Part shown: piece by piece, positions 1-7,821 of the stretch
Layout of the letters: the number at the start of each line of letters is the position of its first letter
Position numbering within the stretch: position 1 is the first letter of the stretch
From: Acidobacteriota bacterium
Lineage (GTDB): Bacteria > Acidobacteriota > Blastocatellia > Pyrinomonadales > Pyrinomonadaceae
Direction: 5' to 3'
NCBI GenBank assembly: GCA_018269005.1
Contig: JAFDVK010000032.1
Coordinates: 124,001-188,000 of the forward strand
Length of the DNA stretch: 64,000 bases
Made by a program: the position numbers and the translations under genes
The notes under the pieces: generated by a model
Database searches by the model: none
The model's input: the letters and a program-made list of their open reading frames with translations, nothing else
What the model was told of the DNA's origin: nothing

Positions 1-1
1 C

Positions 2-526
2 GCGTTCGCCGAGGTCAACGAATTCGATCGGGCGATCGCGGATGACACGAAAGCCCTTGAGCTCGATCCGGATATTAATGATGAGATATATCGGTCGCGG
101 GCGTTGGCGTACTTCTTTAAGAATGATCAGCAGAACGCCGTCCGAGACACCGTTGCCTACTTGAGACGAAGCGGGATCAAGGGTGAGGCTGCGCCATACG
201 GCATCATGATCGGTTATCTTGCACTCCGAAAGAGCGGAGACGCTGACACTGCGGATGCGTTTGTAAAAGACTGGCTTAAGCTGCTCAAACCGGACGCCTG
301 GAGCACGGAAGTGTTAAAGTTCTTTGCCGGGAAACTGACGGCCGACGAATTGTTGGCCATGGCCAACGATAACGACAAACTTACCGAGGCTCACGCCTAC
401 ATCGGCGAGGTGCTACTCGCCGAAAACGATAAAGCAAAAGCCATGGAACACTTTATCTGGGTGAGGAACTACGGTAATAGAGATTTTGTCGAATACCAGC
501 TAGCGCTCAAGGAACTTAGACAATAA
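2..526 (+). CDS. TPR-repeat protein, C-terminal part (truncated by window edge)
   Basis: The frame is open from base 2, so the gene begins before the window; a TTG at 104 is only an internal codon. The first residues include AIADDTKALELDPD, a typical tetratricopeptide helix B with the A-x-x-D-x-x-K-A-L-x-L-D-P pattern, followed by more helical, TPR-like sequence up to residue ~175. TPR proteins are protein-protein interaction scaffolds. No enzymatic domain is visible in this part, so the specific role is unknown. It ends in TAA, 67 bp before the convergent end of the dihydrofolate-reductase-like gene. Confidence 0.75.
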   Translation, partial: AFAEVNEFDRAIADDTKALELDPDINDEIYRSRALAYFFKNDQQNAVRDTVAYLRRSGIKGEAAPYGIMIGYLALRKSGDADTADAFVKDWLKLLKPDAWSTEVLKFFAGKLTADELLAMANDNDKLTEAHAYIGEVLLAENDKAKAMEHFIWVRNYGNRDFVEYQLALKELRQ

Positions 527-593
527 GGCACAAATCTATTCGCTAAACGACAGAGGACAAACGGGATCGTACCGTGTCTGCTTGAGTCGTTTT

Positions 594-1148
594 TCAAATA
601 TTCGTCGTCGGCTCAAGGTAATGAATCACAGCACCGCAGCCGAACGTTTTTGTTCTTAGGAGTTTGAGGTTGATCCGTTTGTTGATGTTCTTGAACAACG
701 GCAGGCCGCTGCCGACGACGGTCGGATGGATACCGAGTTGATATTCATCGATCAGGCCGAGGTTGCCTAGCTGGACGATCATGCTCGGGCTGCCGACGAA
801 GATGGGCTTGCCGGGTTGCTGTTTGAGTTCGACGATCTCGTCTTTGATCAGTTCGCGTTTTAGTTCCGCGGTCTTCCACTCGATTTTTTCAAGTGTCCGC
901 GAATAGACGATCTTGTGAACTTCGTCTATCGCCACCGCGAATTCATCCATAGCCGCGTTCCCCGAAGGATTCTTGAGCAGCGTCGGCCAGAATTCCATCA
1001 GCTCGAAAGTCTTTCGCCCGTAAATGACCGCGCCGGCACCACGCAGCAGCTCGGTGTAGTGGTCATGGATCTCGTCATCCGCGCTCATCTTGTCGTGGTT
1101 GCAAAACCCGTCAAGCGTCATATTCATCGCAGCGATCAGTTGTCTCAT
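594..1148 (-). CDS. Dihydrofolate reductase-like (RibD C-terminal domain) protein
   Basis: A 184-residue protein starting MRQLIAAMNMTLDGF, the usual opening of the RibD_C/DHFR-like family seen in many stand-alone 'dihydrofolate reductase family' proteins. Further family features are GAGAVIYGRKTFELM (nucleotide-binding region), IFVGSPSMIVQL and the C-terminal ELGIHPTVVGSG-like stretch (here QLGIHPTVVGSG). Such proteins are predicted NADPH-dependent reductases; substrates are mostly unknown. The ATG at 1148 is chosen over an in-frame start at 1178 because family homology begins there and the upstream 56-codon ORF ends at 1153, four bases before it. The first ~22 codons are also present in two truncated copies upstream (1320-1448 and 1993-2118). 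Confidence 0.85.
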   Translation of the reverse strand: MRQLIAAMNMTLDGFCNHDKMSADDEIHDHYTELLRGAGAVIYGRKTFELMEFWPTLLKNPSGNAAMDEFAVAIDEVHKIVYSRTLEKIEWKTAELKRELIKDEIVELKQQPGKPIFVGSPSMIVQLGNLGLIDEYQLGIHPTVVGSGLPLFKNINKRINLKLLRTKTFGCGAVIHYLEPTTNI

Positions 1149-1152
1149 GTTC

Positions 1153-1323
1153 TTAATCCGGCGTGTCCCCAATCGCAAGACGAACTAGAAGCTCCTCTGC
1201 GACGATTTCTGCGGCCGAATCAAACTCTTCTTTCGAAATGAGACCCGCATCGACGAGGGCGTCAACAGCTAAGCCCGCAGCTCTATCACTCCACTCTTTG
1301 TGTTTCTCGTCCTTAGAATTCAT
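1153..1323 (-). CDS. Small 56-residue hypothetical protein
   Basis: This short ORF runs from an ATG at 1323 to a TAA at 1155-1153. Its start overlaps the TGA of the upstream truncated copy (ATGA overlap) and its end lies 4 bp before the DHFR-like gene, so it looks translationally coupled on both sides. The acidic, helical protein begins MNSKDEKHKEWSDRAA, contains GLISKEEFDSAAEIVAEE and ends AIGDTPD. I do not recognise a family. Real coding is supported by its tight fit in the gene chain and by its natural composition; function is unknown. Confidence 0.6.
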   Translation of the reverse strand: MNSKDEKHKEWSDRAAGLAVDALVDAGLISKEEFDSAAEIVAEELLVRLAIGDTPD

Positions 1324-1448
1324 ATTTCCGCCGTCCGCAGGATCTTTTCCATCTTGTTGCCTTTTGCGAGTCCGTCATCCGCGCTCATCTTGTCGTGGTC
1401 GCAAAAACCATCAAGCGTCATATTCATCGCGGCGATCAGTTTTCTCAC
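1320..1448 (-). pseudogene. Chimeric fragment, copy A: DHFR-like N-terminus joined to a foreign tail
   Basis: A GTG-started 42-codon frame. The first ~23 codons (MRKLIAAMNMTLDGF, then CDHDKMSADD) match the start of the DHFR-like gene at 1148. After SADD the sequence switches to GLAKGNKMEKILRTAE, which resembles the tail [16 protein letters not shown] read at 2646-2696. The segment 1331-1446 is about 97% identical to copy B (2001-2116). It looks like a duplicated recombination product rather than a working enzyme, although the frame is intact and coupled to the next ORF. A functional micro-protein cannot be excluded. Confidence 0.7.
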
Positions 1449-1469
1449 GATTGATTCCTAGCGTTGTAC

Positions 1470-1949
1470 TCAATTATCAACTTCAACGCCGATAATGTCG
1501 GCGGCTACAAGCCATTTACCCTTTTGCTTGACCATGACGGTTGTAAAACCTTCTTCCTTGCCATCGCCGCCCCAAGGCTTACCCATGTCTACTCCTGCAC
1601 CGGAATAGCGCATCGTCAGAATTGCCGTGTTGCCGTAAAGCCGGATCACAATATCGGTCATCTTCATCGAGTTGATGCGAAGGCCGTTGCGTTTTTGACG
1701 CTGCATCACGTGACTCTTTCCCGCCGGCAAGCCGTCCATACCCATGTAAAAATATTCTTCGGTCAAGAGTTTCTCGCGTACCCGATCGCGTTCCGGCTGT
1801 TCGGCCTGCATCGCCTTTAGGTACTCGTCGAAAACCGCCATGATAGCTTTCTTCTCTGAATCATTCAGATTGCCAGTTGCCGCGGATTGTCCAATGGCGG
1901 CCAGCGAGAATAGAAAGACGATTACAATAATTTTCAAGAGTTGTGTCAT
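1470..1949 (-). CDS. Secreted SnoaL-like / DUF4440-type protein
   Basis: A 159-residue protein with an N-terminal signal peptide (MTQLLKIIVIVFLFSLAAIGQSA) followed by an NTF2-like domain: AIMAVFDEYLKAMQ at the start, a tyrosine-rich EEYFYMGMDG segment, IVIRLYGNTAILTMRY and a C-terminal GKWLVAADIIGVEV strand. DUF4440/SnoaL-like domains form small cone-shaped folds with varied roles, so only the fold is inferred. The start at 1949 is preferred over the in-frame 2048 because the signal peptide begins there and a strong ribosome-binding site (AGGAGGAG) lies just upstream. It sits between the two truncated DHFR copies on the same strand. Confidence 0.8.
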   Translation of the reverse strand: MTQLLKIIVIVFLFSLAAIGQSAATGNLNDSEKKAIMAVFDEYLKAMQAEQPERDRVREKLLTEEYFYMGMDGLPAGKSHVMQRQKRNGLRINSMKMTDIVIRLYGNTAILTMRYSGAGVDMGKPWGGDGKEEGFTTVMVKQKGKWLVAADIIGVEVDN

Positions 1950-1992
1950 TAGGTCTCCTCCTGGGTAATTTGTGCGACGCGAGGATAACGAT

Positions 1993-2118
1993 CTACTCCC
2001 CCGTCCGCAGGATCTTTTCCATCTTGTTGCCTTTTGCGAGTCCGTCATCCGCGCTCATCTTGTCGTGGTCGCAAAACCCGTCAAGCGTAATATTCATCGC
2101 GGCGATAAGTTTTCTCAT
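1993..2118 (-). pseudogene. Chimeric fragment, copy B of the DHFR N-terminus/foreign tail
   Basis: A 41-codon frame from ATG 2118 to TAG 1993. It is almost identical to copy A: 2001-2116 versus 1331-1446 differ at about four positions. It carries the DHFR-like start (MRKLIAAMNITLDGF) and then the GLAKGNKMEKILRTGE tail. Its ATG overlaps the stop of the 176-residue protein upstream (ATGA). The two copies flank the SnoaL-like gene as direct repeats about 670 bp apart, which would allow deletion or duplication of that gene by homologous recombination. Confidence 0.7.
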
Positions 2119-2645
2119 AAAAGTATCGATTTTTCATCTTGGTCAGAAGCCAGGTGCAACCAATGCTCCAAAGGCAACTCCTCGGCAATTCGCCGCAAAT
2201 CATCAACCGCGGATCGCATAGCGATCGCCGCATCAAGCGCGGTTCCGACGCGAACCGTCACTTCATGAACAACGTCCATCCCACCGTGATCCCGACTATG
2301 TGAACAATCCGCGCTTACTGACGTGTTAATGTCCCACATCAATTTTGGGGACTTTTCTCGGTGACACCAAGTTGGCCTAAGTTCGATATCAAAATCGACG
2401 CAAGAGTGTCCTTTCGCCGCAGAGACGAAGCTACCAATATAGACTTGACCGGAAGCGTTCCATGTCAGATCGAGACCGGTTCCTTCCCAGCCAGCTGTGC
2501 TGCGGCCAAAGCCCTTAGCAATTCCAAGGAGCACTCTATCAACCTCTGAAAGAAGTGACCGAACTTGAGAATCTTCCTTGTCGGAAAGGGCTCCTAACAC
2601 GGACTCTAGGTGTGGTTGATTCTTTTGTAACGAAGATGTTTCCAT
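2115..2645 (-). CDS. Hypothetical protein, 176 residues
   Basis: An unrecognised soluble protein with no signal peptide or membrane segment. It has a helical N-terminus (about 1-45), a central beta-like part with aromatic and glycine residues (DLTWNASGQVYIGSF, IELRPTWCHREKSPKLMWD) and a helical end (AIAMRSAVDDLRRIAEELP). It starts immediately after a TAA that ends the upstream tail fragment (TAAATG) and its own stop overlaps the start of copy B. It therefore belongs to the coupled gene chain below the GltD-like gene. No function is proposed. Confidence 0.65.
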   Translation of the reverse strand: METSSLQKNQPHLESVLGALSDKEDSQVRSLLSEVDRVLLGIAKGFGRSTAGWEGTGLDLTWNASGQVYIGSFVSAAKGHSCVDFDIELRPTWCHREKSPKLMWDINTSVSADCSHSRDHGGMDVVHEVTVRVGTALDAAIAMRSAVDDLRRIAEELPLEHWLHLASDQDEKSILL

Positions 2646-2765
2646 TTACTCCACCGTCCGCAGGATTTTTTCCAGCTTTCTGCCTTTGGCGAGTTCGTCG
2701 ACGACGCGGATGCCGCAGACGACGCCTTTTATCAGCGAGGCGTTCGCGTTTAGCTTCGGCGTAGG
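2646..2765 (-). pseudogene. Orphan C-terminal coding tail next to a REP-like hairpin
   Basis: A frame without its own start codon reads [15 protein letters not shown] and then [19 protein letters not shown] before a TAA that abuts the ATG of the 176-residue gene. The stop-start contact suggests this was once the real end of an upstream coding region. It is not in the frame of the GltD-like protein, and the 81-bp hairpin at 2766-2846 lies between them. The same tail motif, in diverged form, is attached to the truncated DHFR copies A and B. The parent gene is not identified. Confidence 0.5.
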
Positions 2766-2846
2766 GTCAGAACCGCGAGCGATAGCGATCGGGTCCTTTT
2801 TGCCGCTTCACCAGAGAACCCGGTCGCTATCGCTCCCGGTTCTGAC
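2766..2846 (+). repeat. REP-like 81-bp hairpin element
   Basis: Two 29-bp arms (2766-2794 and 2818-2846) are inverted repeats with two mismatches around a 23-nt loop. The arm core contains GAGCGATAGCG / CGCTATCGCTC. The right arm overlaps the last codons and the TAG stop of the GltD-like gene, so the element now supplies that protein's end (…CQNRER). A similar-sized hairpin with a GCTACCGCT core lies at 20442-20519, suggesting a dispersed family. No transposase is seen. Confidence 0.8.
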
Positions 2847-4815
2847 AATTTCCATTCTTTTCGATCTGGACGACGTTACCGACGACGGTTGGGCCGTATT
2901 TGTGTCCGTCGGCTTTGGTGACGTTGTACCAGAAGGCCTGCATATCCCAGGCGGCTGTTGGGCAGCGTTCGGCGCAGAGGCCGCAGTGGAGGCAAACGTC
3001 TTCGTCCTTGACCATTACGCGGCCGGTCTTGAGGCCGTCCTGAACGTAGATCGCCTGAGTGAGATTCTTGGCCGGGACCTTTGTGCGTGAGCGAAGATCT
3101 TCCTCGTCGCCGTCGCGAATGAACGAAATACAGCTTGTTGGGCAAATGTCCACGCAAGCGTCGCACTCGATGCACTTCGGAGCCTCGAAAACGGTCTGCA
3201 CGTCGCAGTTCAGACAGCGTTGGGCCTCTTCGTAGCCTGCGAGCGGGTCGAATCCAAGCTCGACTTCCTGCTTTCGGTTGGCAAGCGTCTTCGTTTTAGG
3301 AGCTTGAGGAACGGCGAGGCGATCGTATTCGTCGATCTTGCTGTCGTATGCCCATTCGTGGATGCCCATCTTCATCGAGTGAAGATTGACGAACGGCGGC
3401 GGGCGATTTGTGAGGACGTTCTCGCCTTTGCAAAAGAGGTCCATTGAGATCGCGGCCTGGTGGCCGTGTGCGACCGCCGTGATAACGTTCTCCGGCCCAA
3501 AAGCGGCATCACCGCCGAAAAAGACCTTCGGGTTCGTCGATTGGAAGGTCGTCTTATCCACGATCGGCATTTCCCACTTGTCGAAATCCAGTCCGAGATT
3601 GCGTTCGATCCACGGAAAGGCGTTCTCTTGTCCGATCGCGACGAGCACATCGTCCGCCGGATAAAAGACCTCGGGTTCCCCCGTCGGCACGAGCGAACGC
3701 TTGCCATTTTCGTCATAAACGGCCTTGACCTTTTCGAACATCACGCCGGTAAGTTTGCACGCCGGCCTCGTCGGCTCAGCCGGTGCGGGAATGTCGCCGG
3801 TCTGGCCGCGGCCTGCGCTCGGGTCCGGCATCCCGGGATCAGTTCCCTTTCCGCGCGTCTCTCTTTCGACCGAGCAGCTGCCGTCGCAATCCGCTGTATG
3901 TTCGATCACAAAGGATCTCGGAACGTGATTGTCGATGATCGGGATGTCCTCGTGCATCGCGTCCTCTTTTTCCCACGGGCTCGCCTTCATCGTCTCGAAT
4001 GGCGAACGAACAATCACCTTCACATCCTCGCCGCCGAGCCGACGCGCCGTTCGGCAGCAGTCCATTGCGGTATTCCCACCGCCGAGGACGATCACAGTTT
4101 TGCCGATCTTTTTCGTGTGCTCGAAAGCGACGCTTGCCAGCCAGTTAATGCCGATATGAATGTTATCGTCGCCCTCTTGCCGTCCCGGGATCTTCAATTC
4201 ACGGCCGTGCGGTGCTCCGGTTCCGACAAAGACCGCGTCGTATCCGGCATCAAGAACGTCTTTTAGCGAAGAGACATAGTGCTTGAAATGAGTGTGAATG
4301 CCAAGGTCGAGGATGTAGTTGACCTCTTCGTCGAGAACGGTCTCCGGCAGGCGAAACGAAGGTATCTGCGAAAGCATAAAGCCGCCGCCTTTGAACTGCT
4401 CGTCGAAGAGATGGATCTCGTAGCCAAGCGGTGCAAGATCGCGCGCAACGGTCAGCGAGGCAGGACCGGCACCGATCAAGGCGATCTTCTTACCGTTCGG
4501 CGTAAACGGTGCCTGCGGCATCAAATGCTTGACCTCGTCCCGATTGTCCGCGGCAACACGTTTCAGACGGCAGATTGCGACCGGTTCTTCATCGATACGG
4601 CCGCGTCGGCACGCAGGTTCACACGGGCGGTCACACGTTCTGCCCAGTATTCCGGGAAACACGTTCGAGTCCCAATTGATCATATAGGCCTCGGTGTAGC
4701 GGCCTTCCGCGATCAGACGGATATATTGCGGCACGGGCGTATGCGCAGGACACGCGTATTGGCAGTCAACGACTTTGTGGAAGTATTCAGGATCGGCGAT
4801 ATTCGTGGGCTTCAA
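2827..4815 (-). CDS. GltD-like FAD/NAD(P)H oxidoreductase with two C-terminal ferredoxin clusters
   Basis: A 662-residue flavoprotein of the glutamate-synthase-beta / dihydropyrimidine-dehydrogenase-like type. In order it has an N-terminal Cys-rich Fe-S domain (CQYACPAHTPV at 18-28; TCDRPCEPAC at 60-69), an FAD-binding GAGPAS (115-120), an NAD(P)H-binding VLGGGNTAMD (243-252), the FAD-contacting FFGGDAAFG (432-440), and two 4Fe-4S motifs, CIECDACVDICP (548-559) and CLHCGLCAERCP (608-619). Such proteins pass electrons between NAD(P)H and ferredoxin or a partner 2-oxoacid oxidoreductase. No partner is adjacent, so the physiological reaction is open. A Gly/Pro-rich stretch at about 310-352 looks like an insertion. 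The extreme C-terminus is set by a REP-like hairpin and is probably not ancestral. It is divergent from the prepilin peptidase gene. Confidence 0.85.
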   Translation of the reverse strand: MKPTNIADPEYFHKVVDCQYACPAHTPVPQYIRLIAEGRYTEAYMINWDSNVFPGILGRTCDRPCEPACRRGRIDEEPVAICRLKRVAADNRDEVKHLMPQAPFTPNGKKIALIGAGPASLTVARDLAPLGYEIHLFDEQFKGGGFMLSQIPSFRLPETVLDEEVNYILDLGIHTHFKHYVSSLKDVLDAGYDAVFVGTGAPHGRELKIPGRQEGDDNIHIGINWLASVAFEHTKKIGKTVIVLGGGNTAMDCCRTARRLGGEDVKVIVRSPFETMKASPWEKEDAMHEDIPIIDNHVPRSFVIEHTADCDGSCSVERETRGKGTDPGMPDPSAGRGQTGDIPAPAEPTRPACKLTGVMFEKVKAVYDENGKRSLVPTGEPEVFYPADDVLVAIGQENAFPWIERNLGLDFDKWEMPIVDKTTFQSTNPKVFFGGDAAFGPENVITAVAHGHQAAISMDLFCKGENVLTNRPPPFVNLHSMKMGIHEWAYDSKIDEYDRLAVPQAPKTKTLANRKQEVELGFDPLAGYEEAQRCLNCDVQTVFEAPKCIECDACVDICPTSCISFIRDGDEEDLRSRTKVPAKNLTQAIYVQDGLKTGRVMVKDEDVCLHCGLCAERCPTAAWDMQAFWYNVTKADGHKYGPTVVGNVVQIEKNGNCQNRER

Positions 4816-4996
4816 GGTAAAAGATTCCTCGCGTCAGGATGATTGCTAGCGCTTGTATTCTAAGGCACAAGGCGAAGGCCTCGCAAGGATTTTTAGAATA
4901 AATCTCCATTCTCGAGAAAATTGAAGTAAACTGAGAACGGTAATGCCGGGCTGCCGGCTCGGAGCATTTCTTGCTTTAGCGGCGATTTCTTCTTAA

Positions 4997-5884
4997 ATGA
5001 CACACGTACTCTTTGCGGCCACGCTCGATGCGAATGGCCTCGCGATCTACACCCTTGTCTTTATCATAGGCGCCTGCATCGGCAGTTTCCTGAACGTCGT
5101 GATCTATCGCGTACCGGCGGAAAAGTCGCTTTTGACGGCGTCAGCGTGTCCAAAATGCGGTAACTCGATCCCTTTTTACTACAACGTCCCGATCCTTGGT
5201 TGGATCATCCTGGGCGGCAAATGCGCGAGCTGCAAGGCTCCGATCTCGTGGCGGTATCCGGCGATCGAGCTGCTGACAGCACTGCTTTTCGTCTGCGTAC
5301 TATGGCAGGTGGGCCTCACCGCATTCTTGCCGGTCGCACTCGTGTTTACCGCGACGATGATCGCCCTTATCTTCATTGACGCGGACAATATGATCCTGCC
5401 GAACGTGATCACGTATCCGCTCTTTGTGATCGCGTTGGTCGTCCGCGTTGCTTATCCGCTTGCGTTCGGAGACAGCTATTTTCCCGACACCAAAGTTACT
5501 CCGATCAGCGGCCTCGTATTCGCAGGGCTTTCACCGTGGATGATCAGCTTGGCAGGTGCTCTTTTTGGAGCTGTTATCGGCGGCGGTTCGCTCTGGGCGA
5601 TCGGTGTCGTTTGGAAGGTTCTGAGAAAGGTCGATGCTATGGGGCTTGGCGATGTAAAACTTCTGCTCGGTATCGGCGCCCTGCTCGGTTGGCGATCGAC
5701 TCTCCTAACGATCTTCTTAGGTGCGTTCTCGGGTGCGGTCGCCGGAATCGGACTTCTACTAAAGAGCAAAGACAAAGATCTGCAGACTCAGATACCGTTC
5801 GGCATCTTCTTGGGTATTGGTGCGATCTTTTCGCTTCTATTCGGTGAACGTCTGATCGGTTGGTATCTTGGGCAATTCTACTAA
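4997..5884 (+). CDS. pilD: Prepilin peptidase / N-methyltransferase (type IV leader peptidase)
   Basis: A 295-residue polytopic membrane protein. It has the bacterial prepilin-peptidase N-domain (GSFLNVVIYRVP), the cytoplasmic zinc loop with two CxxC pairs (ACPKCGNSIPFYYNVP and KCASCKAPISWRYP) and the A24 catalytic aspartates in FIDADNMILPN and GLGDVKL. It cleaves leader peptides of type IV pilins or type II secretion pseudopilins and methylates the new N-terminus. No pilin genes are in the window. Its stop overlaps the convergent stop of the next gene by 4 bp. Confidence 0.93.
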   Translation: MTHVLFAATLDANGLAIYTLVFIIGACIGSFLNVVIYRVPAEKSLLTASACPKCGNSIPFYYNVPILGWIILGGKCASCKAPISWRYPAIELLTALLFVCVLWQVGLTAFLPVALVFTATMIALIFIDADNMILPNVITYPLFVIALVVRVAYPLAFGDSYFPDTKVTPISGLVFAGLSPWMISLAGALFGAVIGGGSLWAIGVVWKVLRKVDAMGLGDVKLLLGIGALLGWRSTLLTIFLGAFSGAVAGIGLLLKSKDKDLQTQIPFGIFLGIGAIFSLLFGERLIGWYLGQFY

Positions 5885-6174
5885 GCCGAGGCCATAGAAC
5901 GCTGAACGCATTCTCTTGAACAATAGAACGTATTTCGGTCGAATTTGATCGCCCCGGACGCGTCGATCCACGTTCCACAGCCGGCACATGCTCGAAGCTC
6001 GCGCGATGCTTGATCCTTTATTTGCTCTACGGGGTGGTCACGCTGCGAATTCTCCTTCATATCCCTGAGCGTCCTTCCGAGAGCGAGGATGCCCGCGATC
6101 TGCTTGCGATATCTCAAGGCCGTCAGCCCGAACAGCAGAAAAAGAACAAAAAGGATAAAGGCAGCTTCTCTCAT
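5881..6174 (-). CDS. Small membrane-anchored zinc-ribbon-like protein
   Basis: A 97-residue protein with one N-terminal transmembrane segment (AAFILFVLFLLFGLTAL), a basic juxtamembrane stretch and a C-terminal four-cysteine module (CAGCGTWI … YCSREC) that could bind zinc. The ATG overlaps the TGA of the upstream TPR gene (ATGA), so the two are probably translated together. No family name is recognised; a membrane-tethered adaptor is a guess. Confidence 0.75.
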   Translation of the reverse strand: MREAAFILFVLFLLFGLTALRYRKQIAGILALGRTLRDMKENSQRDHPVEQIKDQASRELRACAGCGTWIDASGAIKFDRNTFYCSRECVQRSMASA

Positions 6175-6911
6175 TGGATCGGCTGGGCCGCTTTCTTTTC
6201 GATCTGCGAATCGAGCAGCGGCAGAGCTTCGTTATTGCCGTTAATGCCGCGAAGCTCATCGGTGATCTTCTTTGCTTTCTCGAAATCGCCCTGACGAATG
6301 TAAGTCTGGGCGAGATACTGCAACGCCCTTTCTTGCTTTGGGTTCGCCTTCAATGCCTTCTGGAATTCCGTGACCGCACGAGCGAGGTCCGGCGGATCGT
6401 CCAAGAAGAAGGTCAACGCGTAATCAGCATGCACGTCGGCATCATCGGGCTTCTCGGTGATGGCCTTTTCATAAGTTGCACGCGCCTTTTTCATCACGGC
6501 AGGATCCTTCTTGAAGAAGCCGGAGTCGAAGTACGCATTTCCAAGATCGACGATCACCGCATAGTCGTTCGGCTTAAGGTTGTTTGCACGTTCAAGGATC
6601 CGAGCCGCGTCGTCAAGGAGTGCCGTATCCTTTTTCATCGTTGCGTAACGATATAGAGCACCGCCGAGGCTCTTCTGAAAATCAAAATCATCCGGTGCCG
6701 CCTCCGCTTGGGCGATCTTGGCTTTTAGTTCCTCAGGGTCGAGCGTAAAGTCACCGGGCTTTTGGGGAGCTCCGTTCGCGGCCGGCGCGGCCTGTGCCTG
6801 CATTCTGAGGGAATTCATCTCACTTCGGTTGATGCTGTTCGCCGTAACGAACCCGATCACTAGACCAAGGATCCCAACCACTATCGCAACTGTTATAGCC
6901 TTCGAATTCAT
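6171..6911 (-). CDS. Membrane-anchored TPR protein (CcmI/NrfG-like)
   Basis: A 246-residue protein with an N-terminal membrane anchor (AITVAIVVGILGLVIGFVTA), an Ala/Pro linker and at least three TPR units (around LLDDAARILERANNLKPND, MKKARATYEKAITEKPDD and AVTEFQKALKANPKQ). The layout resembles periplasmic TPR domains used in cytochrome c maturation or outer-membrane assembly, but nothing nearby fixes the partner. It is translationally coupled to the following 97-residue zinc-ribbon-like gene. Confidence 0.8.
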   Translation of the reverse strand: MNSKAITVAIVVGILGLVIGFVTANSINRSEMNSLRMQAQAAPAANGAPQKPGDFTLDPEELKAKIAQAEAAPDDFDFQKSLGGALYRYATMKKDTALLDDAARILERANNLKPNDYAVIVDLGNAYFDSGFFKKDPAVMKKARATYEKAITEKPDDADVHADYALTFFLDDPPDLARAVTEFQKALKANPKQERALQYLAQTYIRQGDFEKAKKITDELRGINGNNEALPLLDSQIEKKAAQPIQ

Positions 6912-7015
6912 TAGCTAAATCTTACTAAAGCAGCAAGTGTAAAGCGAAAGTGTCGAGCGAAATTACCCCGTAAGAACAGGGCATTCTACTCGACACCAGC
7001 ATATTAGGATCTTGG

Positions 7016-7288
7016 CTATTTAGATTTCCGATGCTCGCCGTCAATATACGGCAGATCTTCAGCACGACGTCGGGTCGGTGGATCTGTCGCTCTGCGACGC
7101 GGAATCGTGGTTCCGGTTCGGCGATCGACGCTTCCCGTGGGCAATCCTTTGCCGTGAACGGCTTCGATCAGAATTCGCGTGATCTCCTGCGAAAGAGTGC
7201 GATGTTCGCCCGCGGCGCGACGGCGTAGTGACTCCTTCAGTTCATTGGGAACGTAAGCCCCAATAAAGACTCCCTTTCTATTTGCCAT
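7016..7288 (-). CDS. Ribbon-helix-helix (Arc-type) protein
   Basis: A 90-residue basic protein. The first ~45 residues look like a ribbon-helix-helix DNA-binding domain: GVFIGAYVPNELKESLRRRA gives the strand and first helix, HRTLSQEITRILIEAV the second helix. The C-terminal half is Arg/Pro-rich and probably disordered. RHH proteins often autoregulate toxin-antitoxin or metabolic operons, but no toxin is adjacent. It lies immediately downstream of the RNase P RNA gene on the same strand. Confidence 0.7.
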   Translation of the reverse strand: MANRKGVFIGAYVPNELKESLRRRAAGEHRTLSQEITRILIEAVHGKGLPTGSVDRRTGTTIPRRRATDPPTRRRAEDLPYIDGEHRKSK

Positions 7289-7355
7289 AAGTTTGTGTGA
7301 GCTGCTCCTAGTTCTGGCCGCGATCTCGGTGCGAAACCGGATCCGCCCTTTTAAT

Positions 7356-7763
7356 GCTATGAGGCATACCTGTAAGCCGAATTTTGTACCGTCAATGCTC
7401 TCGTTAGAGATCGATCAACGGTGACGATCATTCATCTAGGCCGTCCGTTACCGAACGGCTCAAGCGACCTACCCGGAAACGCTGTCGGCTAAAGCCGACG
7501 CTCGGACGGGCAGCCCGATCGCGTTTCCCTATTTGGTCTTGCACCACGAGGAGTTTGCCTGGCCATCGTGTGTTGCCACCGATGCCGGTGAGCTCTTACC
7601 TCACCGTTTCACCCTTTACCCTTGCGGGCCGGTCTATTCTCTGTTGCACTTGTCGTCACTCGCCATAGACGAGTGCCCGGACGTTATCCGGCTCGCTGCC
7701 CTTTGGTGTTCGGACTTTCCTCTGAAGCCGAAGCCCCAGCGACCGTCCGGTATGCCTCATAGC
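7356..7763 (-). ncRNA. rnpB: RNase P RNA (bacterial type A)
   Basis: The ribozyme subunit of RNase P, which cleaves tRNA 5' leaders. On the minus strand the 5' and 3' ends pair as helix P1 (CTATGAGGCATACC with GGTATGCCTCATAG). The universally conserved GAGGAAAGTCCG lies near the 5' end (about 7713-7724), and the 3' conserved AAATTCGGCTTACAGG near 7370-7385. The conserved GGGTGAAACGGTGAGG lies between them. The length (~408 nt) fits type A. Exact ends are set from the P1 pairing. Confidence 0.93.
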
Positions 7764-7821
7764 TAAAAGGCAAACTGAGTATAACAAAAATCAACCCTTG
7801 ATTGAATCTTGTCAAACTCGT

